In this document: positions 53,689 through 63,160 of the stretch, piece after piece
Layout: every line of letters begins with the position of its first letter
Position numbering within the stretch: the stretch's first letter is position 1
Program-made: the position numbers and the translations under genes
Assembly: GCA_031127095.1 (NCBI GenBank)
Contig: JARIEX010000001.1
Span: 1 to 64,000, forward strand
Source of the DNA: Gemmatimonadota bacterium
Lineage (GTDB): Bacteria; Gemmatimonadota; Gemmatimonadetes; Gemmatimonadales; Gemmatimonadaceae
Length of the DNA: 64,000 nucleotides
Reading direction: 5' to 3'
The notes under the pieces: model-generated
What the model was told of the DNA's origin: nothing
The model's input: the letters and a program-made list of their open reading frames with translations, nothing else
Database searches by the model: none

Positions 53689-56264
53689 CGCCGATCGAGA
53701 CACCGCGCCGCCGCGCCGCCGCGCCTTTTACGCGTGCCCTGTGGTCGGCCGCCATCGTGCTGATCACCGCCACACCACTCACCGCCCAAGACGCGAGCGC
53801 GGGGCGCGACACACCGCGAGACGCGCGTACCAGCGCTGCACCCGAAACGGCAGGCCACGCCATCCGCGCCGACCGCGCGCCGGAGATCGACGGACGCGAC
53901 AGCGATGCCGTGTGGCGTCGCGCCGTCCCCATGGCCGACTTCCGGCAGTTCGAACCGGGCGAGAATCTGGCGCCGACGTTTCGCACCGAAGCCCGCGCCG
54001 CCTACGACGACCGCTATCTGTACGTGCTCGTCCGCGCCTTCGATCCGCACCCCGACAGCTTGGCCGCGCTGCTCTCGCGACGCGATGTGAAAACGGCGAG
54101 CGATCAGCTCAAGATCATCATCGACGCCTACCACGACGGACGCACCGGGGTCGAGCTCGCGGTGAATCCGGCCGGCGTGAAGCGCGACTACTCCATCTAC
54201 GGCGACATCACCGAAGACGCCACGTGGGACGGCGTGTGGGATGTGGCCACGCGCATCGACAGCGCCGGCTGGGTGGCCGAGTATCGCGTCCCGTTCAGCC
54301 AGCTGCGCTTCACGGCGAAGGACGTGCACACCTTCGGGTTTGGCGTGTGGCGCGATGTGATCCGCCTGAACGAGCGCAGCGGCTGGCCGCTCTACCGCCC
54401 GTCGCGCCGCACGCTGATCTCGCAACTCGGCACCCTCGACGGGATCCGTAACATCGGGACACCGCGGCGTCTGGAATTGTTGCCGTACACCGTCGCGAAG
54501 CGCGTCCCGACCACGACCACCACGCGCGGGAGCGCCCTCAGCACGATGGCGGGCGGCCTCGATCTCAAGGCCGGCCTCGGCTCGCGCGTCACGATCGATG
54601 CCACGGTCAATCCCGATTTCGGTCAGGTGGAGGCCGACCCGGCCGTACTCAACCTCTCGGCGTTCGAAATCCGCTTCGACGAGCGCCGCCCGTTCTTCCA
54701 GGAAGGCGCCGGCCTCTACCGCTGCGGCGGATCCTGCGAAGGCATTTTCTACACGCGGCGCGTGGGGCGCACGCCACAGCTGCGACGCAGCAGCGCCGAC
54801 CCGGTGTTCACGAACATCACGGCGGCCGCCAAGATCACGGGACGCCTCGACAACGGTGTGGCCTTCGGCCTCATGAACGCCTCCACCGAACAGGTCCGCG
54901 GCGCGGATGGCCGTACCATCGAACCGCAAACCAACTATCTCGTGGTGCGGGGCGTCCGCGAGATGCGGGCGGGACGATCGCAGTTCGGCCTGCAGCTCAC
55001 CGACGTCCGCCGGCGCGTCGATGCCGCCACCGACCCCTACCTGCGCCGCGCGGCCACTACGCTGCTGCTGCAGGGATACCACCGGTTCGCGCACGACCGT
55101 TGGGAGTGGATGGGCTACAGCGGCCTCAACGAAGTCAGCGGCTCCGCGTCGTCCATTGCGCTCACGCAGCGCAACAGCGTGCACCTGTACCAGCGCCCCG
55201 ATCACGAGCAACGCTTCGACTCCACCCGCACCGCCATGGGCGGGCTCGTGGCATCCACGGGGCTCAAGCAGGTGGGCGGCCGCGTGCGCTACGAAAGCGT
55301 GGTGCGCTACGCGTCGGCGGGTGTGGAGATGAACGACCTCGGCTTCGTGAATCTTGTGAACGACATGATGTTCCGGCAGTCGCTGGACCTCCGGCAGCTG
55401 CGCCCCAACCGCCTCCTGCGCTCGTCGTTCTCCACCATGAGCGCCGAGTCGCACTGGACCACCGGCGGGCTCCTGGCGGCGCAGACGCTGTCGCTGCACA
55501 CCAGCGGCTCGCTGGCCAGCAACTGGGGCGGCGCGATCACGGCCTCGCTGAGTGACGTGGGTGGCACGCACTGCGTGAGCTGCGCGCGCGGCGGGCCGGC
55601 GCTGCGACAGTCGCCGAAGCAGACGCTGCGCTTCGACGTGGTGGGGGATCCCCGGCCGGTGATCGTGCCGCGCGCCGCCTACCGGATCGGCACCAGCGAC
55701 GAGGGGCGCTCGTGGTACCGCGGTGGTGACCTCGGCGCCGAGTGGCGGTTTGCAAGCCGATTCTCCACGTCGATGGCGTTCAACTACGATCAGGTGGCCA
55801 ACGATCAGCAGTGGATCGGCAACTACGGGGCGTTCCTGTCGGATACCACGCATTACACCTTTGCGCGGCTGCATCAGCACATTCTCGGCATCACCATGCG
55901 CGCCAACTGGACGGCGACCCCGACGCTCTCGTTCCAGCTGTACGCGCAGCCGTTCGTGACCACGGGCGACTACAGCGACTGGCGTCAGCTCCGTGACCCG
56001 CGCGCGCGCGACTATGCCGGCCGCTTCACGACCTTCCGCGCCTCGACGCCGGCGGACTTCAACGTCAAGCAGTTCAACTCCAACGCCGTGCTGCGGTGGG
56101 AGTACCGGCCCGCGAGTGCCGTCTTTCTGGTGTGGCAACAGGGGCGCGCGCAGGACGCCCTCAACCCCGGCGTGTTCGTGCCGGGGCGTGACGTGCGCGA
56201 CCTGTTCGGGACGCGACCGCTGAACACGCTGCTGCTCAAGGTCAGCTATTGGTTCAACCCGTAG
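53685..56264 (+). CDS. DUF5916-type outer-membrane protein with N-terminal CBM9-like domain
   Basis: DRAPEIDGRDSDAVWRRAVPMADFRQFEPGENLAPTFRTEARAAYDDRYLYVLVRAFDPHPD...NPDFGQVEADPAVLNLSAFEIRFDERRPFFQEGAGLY; C-terminal beta-barrel. Confidence 0.85.
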   Translation: MTPIETPRRRAAAPFTRALWSAAIVLITATPLTAQDASAGRDTPRDARTSAAPETAGHAIRADRAPEIDGRDSDAVWRRAVPMADFRQFEPGENLAPTFRTEARAAYDDRYLYVLVRAFDPHPDSLAALLSRRDVKTASDQLKIIIDAYHDGRTGVELAVNPAGVKRDYSIYGDITEDATWDGVWDVATRIDSAGWVAEYRVPFSQLRFTAKDVHTFGFGVWRDVIRLNERSGWPLYRPSRRTLISQLGTLDGIRNIGTPRRLELLPYTVAKRVPTTTTTRGSALSTMAGGLDLKAGLGSRVTIDATVNPDFGQVEADPAVLNLSAFEIRFDERRPFFQEGAGLYRCGGSCEGIFYTRRVGRTPQLRRSSADPVFTNITAAAKITGRLDNGVAFGLMNASTEQVRGADGRTIEPQTNYLVVRGVREMRAGRSQFGLQLTDVRRRVDAATDPYLRRAATTLLLQGYHRFAHDRWEWMGYSGLNEVSGSASSIALTQRNSVHLYQRPDHEQRFDSTRTAMGGLVASTGLKQVGGRVRYESVVRYASAGVEMNDLGFVNLVNDMMFRQSLDLRQLRPNRLLRSSFSTMSAESHWTTGGLLAAQTLSLHTSGSLASNWGGAITASLSDVGGTHCVSCARGGPALRQSPKQTLRFDVVGDPRPVIVPRAAYRIGTSDEGRSWYRGGDLGAEWRFASRFSTSMAFNYDQVANDQQWIGNYGAFLSDTTHYTFARLHQHILGITMRANWTATPTLSFQLYAQPFVTTGDYSDWRQLRDPRARDYAGRFTTFRASTPADFNVKQFNSNAVLRWEYRPASAVFLVWQQGRAQDALNPGVFVPGRDVRDLFGTRPLNTLLLKVSYWFNP

Positions 56265-56381
56265 CCTGACCACCGGGGGCGCCAGGAACATGACGCCACC
56301 GTCGTATTCCTTCGGCCGCCCCCTTCCCTCCGGCCAATTTCCGGCGGAATTTGTAGGGGTCCCTTACGGAGAGGATTCCGA

Positions 56382-58694
56382 ATGCGCGTGACGACTGTCG
56401 GCGTGGTGGGCGCGGGCGCCATGGGGAGCGGCATCGCCGCCCTCGCGGCCTCTGCGGGCTGCCGCGTCGTGCTCCTCGATATTCCCGGCGACAGCGACCC
56501 GACGTCGCCCAACCGCAGTGCGCCCGCCCGCAACGGGCTGCAGAAGGCCATCAAAGCCAAGCCGGCGGCGTTCATGGAGGCCGCCGCAGCGGCACGGGTG
56601 CGCACCGGCAACACCGAGGATCATCTCGACCTCCTCGCCGGGTGTGACTGGATCTGCGAAGCCATCGTCGAGCTGGCCGAGCCCAAGCAGCAGCTGTTCG
56701 CGCGCATCGAAGCGCTCATGAAGCCCACGGCCATCATTGCGTCGAACACCTCGGGGATCCCGATGTCGACGCTGCTCGAAGACCGCGGGGAGAAGTTCCG
56801 TCGCCGGTTCCTCGGGACGCACTTTTTCAATCCGCCGCGCTACATGCATCTGCTCGAGGTGATCCCCACACCGGAGACGGATCCGGCCGTCATCGGGGCC
56901 ATTCGCGAGTTCGCCGAGCGCACGCTCGGCAAGGGTATCGTGATCGCGAAGGATGTCCCGGGGTTCGTGGCGAACCGGCTTGGCGTGTACGGCATGGTCG
57001 CGACCATGCGCCGTATGGAGCAGCACGGGCTCACGATCGACGAAGTCGACGGCCTCACCGGCGCCCTCATCGGCCGGGCGCGCACCGCGACGTTCCGCAC
57101 GGGTGACCTGTCGGGACTCGATGTGTTGGCGCACGTCACCAAGGGGATCGGCGGCGCGACGGGCGAAGATTTTTCGCTGCCGTCGTGGATGCTCGACGAA
57201 CTCGTGGCCACGGGGAAACTCGGCGACAAAACGGGCGGCGGGTTCTATACCAAAACGAAGGAAGGCACCCGGACCTTCGACTGGAACTCAAAGCAGTACG
57301 TGCCGCAGCAGCGCCTCGAAGGCGGAGACATCGGCCAGGCGATCCGCCTGCCGATCGCACAGCGACTCCCCGCCGCCGTGGCGATGCCGGGCGCGCAGGG
57401 CGCGTTCCTGCGCGACCATCTGGTGGACGCCGCGCACTACACGCTCACGCTCGCCGCAGAGCTCGCGTACGACATCGTCGCGATCGACCGTGCGATGGAG
57501 TGGGGCTACGGCTGGGATGCCGGACCGTTTCAGATCATGGACGCGCTGGGTATTGACTGGCTCCGCGGGGAATTCCGCGCGCACGGCAAGTCCATCCCAC
57601 CGCTGCTGGATCTGGTGAAGGGGTCGTTCTACAAGGACGGCGAGTACCTCACCTTCGACGGCACCTACGAGCCTATCCCCGGTATTCCGGGACGCCTGGC
57701 GCTGGCCAGTCTGGCCACGCGCGGGCGCATACTCGACGACAACGGACTCTCCCGCCTGATCGATCTGGGCGACGGCGTGGCCTGCTTCGAGTTCCGCTCG
57801 AAGATGAACAGTCTGGGCGAGGGCGTGCTAAAGGGGCTCGACAGCGCACTGGCCAAGGTGGAGAAGCTCGGCTTCAACGGCATGGTGATCGGCAACGAGG
57901 ATGCGCGCGCGTTCAGCGTGGGCGCCGATCTGTCGCTGGTCTCCTTCGCAGTCGCGGCTGGCGCCTGGGACGATATCGCGCGCTCGTGCAAAGCGTTTCA
58001 GGACAGCGTGATGTCGATCCGACGCGCCCCCTTCCCGGTGGTGGTCGCCCCCGCGGGCATGACCCTCGGTGGCGGCGCGGAGTTCACGCTGCATGCCGAT
58101 GCCGTGCAGGCGCATGCCGAGACGTACATGGGGCTCGTGGAGGCCGGCGTCGGGCTGCTCCCCGGCGGTGGCGGCACCAAGGAGTTGCTCATGCGCTTTA
58201 CGGGCGAACTGCAGCGCTACGAGGACGTCGACCTGTTCGCCGCCGTGAAGCGGGCGTTCAAGCTGATTGCCTTCGCGACCACGTCCACGTCGGCCTACGA
58301 GGCCAGGGCGTACGGATACCTGCGCGACAGTGATCGCATCAGCATGAACCGCGATCACCAGATCGCGGATGCGAAAGCGCGCGTGCTCGATCTGGCCCGC
58401 GGCTATCTCCCGCCGGCTGAGCGCACCGTCCGTGCGCTGGGCCGCGAGGGCCTCGGCAATCTCGAATATGCCCTCTGGTCGGCCAAGGAGGCCGGTCAGG
58501 CGTCGGCACACGATGTCTGCGTGGGTCGCGCCATTGCCTACGTGCTCTGCGGCGGCGACGGGACGCCGCGCGATGTCACCGAGCAGGACCTGCTCGACCT
58601 CGAGCGCGAACAGTTCCTCAGTCTCCTTGGCACCAAGGAGACGCAGGAACGCATCGCGTACACCCTCAAGACCGGCAAGCCGCTGCGCAATTGA
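56382..58694 (+). CDS. 3-hydroxyacyl-CoA dehydrogenase / enoyl-CoA hydratase fusion
   Basis: VGVVGAGAMGSGIAALAASAGCRVVLLDI...IIASNTSGIPMSTL...FLGTHFFNPPRYMHLLEVIPTPETD...; hydratase segment GMTLGGGAEFTLHADAVQAHAETYMGLVEAGVGLLPGGGGTKELL. Confidence 0.93.
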   Translation: MRVTTVGVVGAGAMGSGIAALAASAGCRVVLLDIPGDSDPTSPNRSAPARNGLQKAIKAKPAAFMEAAAAARVRTGNTEDHLDLLAGCDWICEAIVELAEPKQQLFARIEALMKPTAIIASNTSGIPMSTLLEDRGEKFRRRFLGTHFFNPPRYMHLLEVIPTPETDPAVIGAIREFAERTLGKGIVIAKDVPGFVANRLGVYGMVATMRRMEQHGLTIDEVDGLTGALIGRARTATFRTGDLSGLDVLAHVTKGIGGATGEDFSLPSWMLDELVATGKLGDKTGGGFYTKTKEGTRTFDWNSKQYVPQQRLEGGDIGQAIRLPIAQRLPAAVAMPGAQGAFLRDHLVDAAHYTLTLAAELAYDIVAIDRAMEWGYGWDAGPFQIMDALGIDWLRGEFRAHGKSIPPLLDLVKGSFYKDGEYLTFDGTYEPIPGIPGRLALASLATRGRILDDNGLSRLIDLGDGVACFEFRSKMNSLGEGVLKGLDSALAKVEKLGFNGMVIGNEDARAFSVGADLSLVSFAVAAGAWDDIARSCKAFQDSVMSIRRAPFPVVVAPAGMTLGGGAEFTLHADAVQAHAETYMGLVEAGVGLLPGGGGTKELLMRFTGELQRYEDVDLFAAVKRAFKLIAFATTSTSAYEARAYGYLRDSDRISMNRDHQIADAKARVLDLARGYLPPAERTVRALGREGLGNLEYALWSAKEAGQASAHDVCVGRAIAYVLCGGDGTPRDVTEQDLLDLEREQFLSLLGTKETQERIAYTLKTGKPLRN

Positions 58695-58716
58695 GCGCGC
58701 GGCAGGAGCAATAGCG

Positions 58717-59886
58717 ATGACCGAGGTCGTAATCGTCAGTGCCGCCCGCAGCGCTGTGGCGCGCGGCAAGGCGGATGGTGCGCTCGCCAGCGTGCATCCG
58801 GTGGATCTGTCGTCTGCCGTCATGAAGGCCGCCATCGATCGCGCGGGGATCGACCCCGCGATCGTGGAAGACGTGCAGTGGGGCTGTGCCATGCCCGAAG
58901 CCTCGCAGGGGCTCAACCATGCGCGGCTGGCATGGTTGCGCGGCGGGTTTCCCGTGGAGACGTCGGCCGCCACGGTGAACCGGTTCTGTTCGTCGGGACT
59001 GCAGTCAGTGGCGTACGCCGCGCAGGCGATCATGGCCGGCCAAGGCGACGCCGTGATGGCCGGTGGCATCGAGATGATGTCGCAGGTTCCGATGTCGGGG
59101 TACAACGCCCGGTTATCGCCGGAGATCACCGAGAGCTACATCGGCATGGGCTTCACCGCCGAACGCGTGGCACAGCGCTGGGGGATTTCGCGCGCGGCGC
59201 AGGACCAGTTCGCGTTCGACAGTCAGCAGAAAGCCGTGTCGGCGATTCAGCGCGGCGTGTTCAGCGACGAGATCGTGCCGATCCACGTGCAGCGCGACAC
59301 GTGGAAGGGTGCCACCAAGACGGTCACGGACATCGTGTTCAGCACCGACGAGTGCCCGCGCGCCGAGACCACGCTCGAAGGACTCGCCAAACTGCGTCCG
59401 GCGTTCTCACCGACGGGCACGGTGACGGCCGGCAATGCCAGCCCGTACTCCGACGGCGCGGCGGCCGTGCTGGTTATGAGCGCGGCCAAGGCGAAGGAGC
59501 TGGGGCTCACACCACTCGCGCGCTTCGTGAGTTTCGCGGTGGCGGGCGTCTCCCCCGACATCATGGGCGTCGGCCCGATCAAGGCCGTCCCGAAAGCCCT
59601 CGCGCGCGCCGGACTCACCCTCGCCGATCTCAAGCTCATCGAGTTCAACGAGGCGTTTGCGGCGCAGGCGCTGGCCGTGATCCAGGAGCTCGGTATGGAC
59701 CCGGGGATCATCAATGTGAACGGCGGTGCCCTCGCGCTGGGACACCCGCTCGGTGCGACCGGTGCGAAGCTCACCACGCAGCTCGTGCACGAACTCAAGC
59801 GGCGCGGCGGTGGTTACGGCATGGTGACGATGTGCATCGGTGGCGGAATGGGCGCTGCCGGCATTTTCGAGGTGTACGGGGAGTAG
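58717..59886 (+). CDS. Acetyl-CoA acyltransferase (thiolase)
   Basis: VNRFCSSGLQSVAYAAQAIMAGQGDAVMAGGIEMMSQVPM...EFNEAFAAQALAVIQEL...NVNGGALALGHPLGATGAK...GMVTMCIGGGMGAAGIFE. Confidence 0.96.
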   Translation: MTEVVIVSAARSAVARGKADGALASVHPVDLSSAVMKAAIDRAGIDPAIVEDVQWGCAMPEASQGLNHARLAWLRGGFPVETSAATVNRFCSSGLQSVAYAAQAIMAGQGDAVMAGGIEMMSQVPMSGYNARLSPEITESYIGMGFTAERVAQRWGISRAAQDQFAFDSQQKAVSAIQRGVFSDEIVPIHVQRDTWKGATKTVTDIVFSTDECPRAETTLEGLAKLRPAFSPTGTVTAGNASPYSDGAAAVLVMSAAKAKELGLTPLARFVSFAVAGVSPDIMGVGPIKAVPKALARAGLTLADLKLIEFNEAFAAQALAVIQELGMDPGIINVNGGALALGHPLGATGAKLTTQLVHELKRRGGGYGMVTMCIGGGMGAAGIFEVYGE

Positions 59887-59888
59887 AA

Positions 59889-60057
59889 CCCATGGCTCAC
59901 GGCCCATGGCTCACGGCCGAGAGCCCACAGCCAGAGAGCCCACAGCCCGCAGGTATGAGCGGCTGTGGACTCCGGAGCTGGGAGCTGGGGGCTGACGGCC
60001 GTGGGCCGTAGGCCGTGGGCCGTGGGCCGTGGGCCATCAGCCGTGGGCCGTTGGCTG
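59889..60057. repeat. Intergenic heptamer-repeat block between convergent genes
   Basis: cccatggctcacggcccatggctcacggccgagagcccacagcc... then 5 x 7-bp units at 59997-60031 (ggccgtg ggccgta ggccgtg ggccgtg ggccgtg). Confidence 0.75.
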
Positions 60058-61146
60058 TTACACCACGCCCCTCTCTGCGGCGCCCTTCGCCGCACTCCCC
60101 AACGCCATCACCACCTCTCCCAACACCGCAAAGCGTGGATCGCTCGTCAGCCCCTTCACGTGCCGCGCGTAGATCTGCTGCGCAATCACCGCGACCTTGA
60201 ACAAACCGAACGCATAGTAGAACGGCGCATCGCTCACATCGATCCCGCGTTGCGCGCCGTACGCCGTCACCAACTCGGCGCGGGTCATGGCACCCGGCAA
60301 CGCCGTGATCCCCAAGCCAAGCGCACGAAAAATCGGTGCGTCGTCGGCTTCAACCCAGTACGCGAGACTGGTGCCAAGATCCATGAGCGGATCGCCGATC
60401 GTGGCCATCTCCCAGTCAAGAATCGCACGGACCCGCGAGAGATCGGGCTCAAGGACGAGATTATCGAGCTTGAAGTCGTTGTGCACGAGCGTCGCGGCGC
60501 GATCGGGAGGACGGTGCGTGTCCAGCCATGCCGCCACCCAGTCGAGCGCCGGCACATCGTCCGTGCGTGACGCCTCCCATCGCTTCGTCCACCCTCGCAC
60601 CTGGCGCTGGACGTAGCCATCCGGACGCCCCAGCGACGCGAGCGGCTCCGACGACACATCCACGGCATGCAACTGTGCGAGCGCGTGCACAAAGGTGTGC
60701 GAAAGCGCGGCCAGTCTGCCCGGCATCGCGGCGGCGTCATCGGTGAGCATCGCGGGCGGTTTACCGCGGAGGATCACACCGTCCACACACGCCATCAGGT
60801 AGAACGGGGCACCGATCACGCTGGCATCGTCGCATCGCGCCACCGGGGCGGGCACCGGAACGCCCAGTGGATGCAGCGCCGTCAGAATGCCGTGCTCGCG
60901 CCCGACATCGTGGGCGATCCCCGCCTTCACGCCTCGCGGCGGACGACGCAGCACGAGCGCGCGCGCGCCCTGCGCGTGCTCCACGGTGACCAGATACGTC
61001 AGATTCGAAAAGCCGGAGGGGAATTGCCGGATGAGCAGGTGCGCCCGTGGCGGGACCAGCGCGGGCACCGACGTGACGAGCCACGCGAGCAGCGCGTCGG
61101 CGTCCACCTGCTCACCCTCGCGCAGCGCGATGGTGCCGTCAGTCAC
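60058..61146 (-). CDS. APH-family phosphotransferase (acyl-CoA dehydrogenase-associated)
   Basis: IRQFPSGFSNLTYLVTVEHAQG...LVLRRPPRGVKAGIAHDVGREHGILTALHPLGVPVP...LVHNDFKLDNLVLEPDLSRVRAILDWEMATIGDPLMDLG. Confidence 0.9.
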   Translation of the reverse strand: MTDGTIALREGEQVDADALLAWLVTSVPALVPPRAHLLIRQFPSGFSNLTYLVTVEHAQGARALVLRRPPRGVKAGIAHDVGREHGILTALHPLGVPVPAPVARCDDASVIGAPFYLMACVDGVILRGKPPAMLTDDAAAMPGRLAALSHTFVHALAQLHAVDVSSEPLASLGRPDGYVQRQVRGWTKRWEASRTDDVPALDWVAAWLDTHRPPDRAATLVHNDFKLDNLVLEPDLSRVRAILDWEMATIGDPLMDLGTSLAYWVEADDAPIFRALGLGITALPGAMTRAELVTAYGAQRGIDVSDAPFYYAFGLFKVAVIAQQIYARHVKGLTSDPRFAVLGEVVMALGSAAKGAAERGVV

Positions 61147-62362
61147 GGGGTGTGGCGGACGCGAGATACGGCTTGAGCGCCCTCCGGGCGATCACGGACC
61201 GGTGCACTTCGTCGGCGCCGTCATAGATGCGGGCCGCACGCTCGTGGCGATACCACCACGCCAACGGGGTATCGTCCGTCATCCCCAGCGCGCCGTGCGC
61301 CTGTATCGCGCGATCGAGGACGCGCTGCAGCGTGTTCGCCACGAACACCTTGATGTACGCGATCTCTTCACGCGCCGCCTCCTGCCCCTCGCGCGCCATG
61401 CGCGTGGCCGCATCCATCACCATCAGCCGCGCCGCATGGATCTCGATGCGCGAATCGGCGATCCAGAACTGCACCTGCTGCTTGTTCGCCAACACATCCC
61501 CGGGCGCCAACTCGCGCGACGCGGCGCGCCGGCACATGAGATCAAACGCCCGTTCGCAGATGCCGATCCAGCGCATGCAGTGATGGATGCGCCCGGGACC
61601 GAGCCGCTCCTGCGCCAACGCGAAGCCACGGCCGGGTGCGCCGAGCACGTTTGTGAAGGGCACGCGCACGCCGTCAAAGCGCACCTCGGCGTGACTCGAC
61701 CACCCACCGCCGCTCTCACCCATCACCGCGATGTTGCGCACCAGTGTGTACCCCGGCGCAGGCAGTGGCACAAGAATCTGACTGGCACGGGCGTGCCTGT
61801 GCGGCGCGTCGGCGTCGGTCACCGCCATCACCACCGCAAACGAGGCCCCATCGGCGCTACTGGTAAACCACTTGTGCCCGGTGATCACGAGATCGTCGCC
61901 GTCGCGCACCGCCGTGGTGGACATCCACACCGGATTCGAGCCGGCGTGCTCCGGTTCGGTCATGGCGAAGCAGCTGCGGATCTCGCCGCGCGCCAGCGGC
62001 TCGAGATACGTGGCTTTCTGCTGGTCGGTCCCGAACTGCAGCAGCAGCTCCATGTTGCCGACGTCCGGCGCCTGACAGTTGCACGCGTAGTGCCCGTACG
62101 GCGTCCACCCCAGCACCTCGCTCAGTCTGGCATACGCATCGAGGGGCATATCGAGGCCACCCAGCGCGCGCGGCAGGAAGGGCGCCCATAAGCCGCGGGC
62201 ACGGGCCTCTGCGCGCACGCCGGCGAGGAGCGGTTCGCTGTGCGCCCACGTGCCGTGCAGCAGCTGCGATTCCAGCGGGACCAGCACCTCCCGCACGAAC
62301 GTGCGCGCCGTCGCGAGCAGCGCGTCCACCTCGGCGGCCGGCATCGAAGGGGCATGGCTCAC
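61139..62362 (-). CDS. Acyl-CoA dehydrogenase
   Basis: RSCFAMTEPEHAGSNPVWMSTTAVRDGDDLVITGHKWFTSSADGASFAVVMAV...VPFTNVLGAPGRGFALAQERLGPGRIHHCMRWIG...QAHGALGMTDDTPLAWWYRHERAARIYDGADEVHRSVIARR. Confidence 0.94.
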   Translation of the reverse strand: MSHAPSMPAAEVDALLATARTFVREVLVPLESQLLHGTWAHSEPLLAGVRAEARARGLWAPFLPRALGGLDMPLDAYARLSEVLGWTPYGHYACNCQAPDVGNMELLLQFGTDQQKATYLEPLARGEIRSCFAMTEPEHAGSNPVWMSTTAVRDGDDLVITGHKWFTSSADGASFAVVMAVTDADAPHRHARASQILVPLPAPGYTLVRNIAVMGESGGGWSSHAEVRFDGVRVPFTNVLGAPGRGFALAQERLGPGRIHHCMRWIGICERAFDLMCRRAASRELAPGDVLANKQQVQFWIADSRIEIHAARLMVMDAATRMAREGQEAAREEIAYIKVFVANTLQRVLDRAIQAHGALGMTDDTPLAWWYRHERAARIYDGADEVHRSVIARRALKPYLASATPRD

Positions 62363-63153
62363 GTGAGATACCCGCCGTCCACCATGTACACGCCGCCCGT
62401 GCAATACGACGAGGCGTCCGACGCGAGAAACAGGGCCAGCCCGGCCACATCATCCGGCACACCGATGCGACGGATCGGCTGATGGCCGAGGACCTGATCG
62501 GCGATCTGCGCGTCCTGCCAGAGGGCCTTCGAGAACTTCGTCTTGATCAGCCCGGGGCAGATCACGTTGGCCCGGATCCCGTCGGCGCCCCACTCCTGCG
62601 CCATCACCTTCGTGAGTGAAATCAGCGCGGCCTTGCTCACGCTGTACAGCCCGAGACCCGCCTCGGGTGACACGCCGCCGATGCTCGAGAGATTCACGAT
62701 CGAGCCACCGCCGCGCTGCGCCATCACGGTGTGCGCCGTCCGGCACAACTCGAGCGGCCCCTTGAGGTTCACGGCGAAGATCTTGTCGAACGCCTCGTCG
62801 CTGGCCTGTTGTAACGGACCAAAAATCGGATTGGTGGCCGCGTTGTTCACGATGATATCGATGCCGTCGAAGTGTTCGACGGTGCGGGCCGCGAGCTCGT
62901 GGGCATCGGCGGCCTGGCCCATGTGCGCGGGCATGCCGAACACCGAGAGTCCCTCCGCGCGGAGCGCGGCGACGGCGGCGTCGACGTGCTCGGCTTTGCG
63001 GCTCGAGATGGTCACGCGGGCGCCGGCACGCGCGAGTGTGGTGGCAATGGCCAGACCGATGCCGCGCGTGCCACCGGTCACGATGGCCACTTTGCCATCG
63101 AGGCGCAGGCGGGCCAGCGCATCGGCCTGGGGGGAAGTCAGAGGCTCGTGCAT
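62359..63153 (-). CDS. Short-chain dehydrogenase/reductase
   Basis: LDGKVAIVTGGTRGIGLAIATTLARAGARVTISSR...IIVNNAATNP...IVNLSSIGGVSPEAGLGLYSVSKAALISLTKVMAQEW. Confidence 0.95.
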   Translation of the reverse strand: MHEPLTSPQADALARLRLDGKVAIVTGGTRGIGLAIATTLARAGARVTISSRKAEHVDAAVAALRAEGLSVFGMPAHMGQAADAHELAARTVEHFDGIDIIVNNAATNPIFGPLQQASDEAFDKIFAVNLKGPLELCRTAHTVMAQRGGGSIVNLSSIGGVSPEAGLGLYSVSKAALISLTKVMAQEWGADGIRANVICPGLIKTKFSKALWQDAQIADQVLGHQPIRRIGVPDDVAGLALFLASDASSYCTGGVYMVDGGYLT

Positions 63154-63160
63154 GACGTGG

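Noticed and set aside
53667-56291. 874-aa minus-strand ORF
   Set aside because: Antisense shadow of the DUF5916 gene; Arg/His/Ala/Val-rich with no recognisable domain.
57828-59129. 433-aa minus-strand ORF
   Set aside because: Antisense to the beta-oxidation genes, with no domain.
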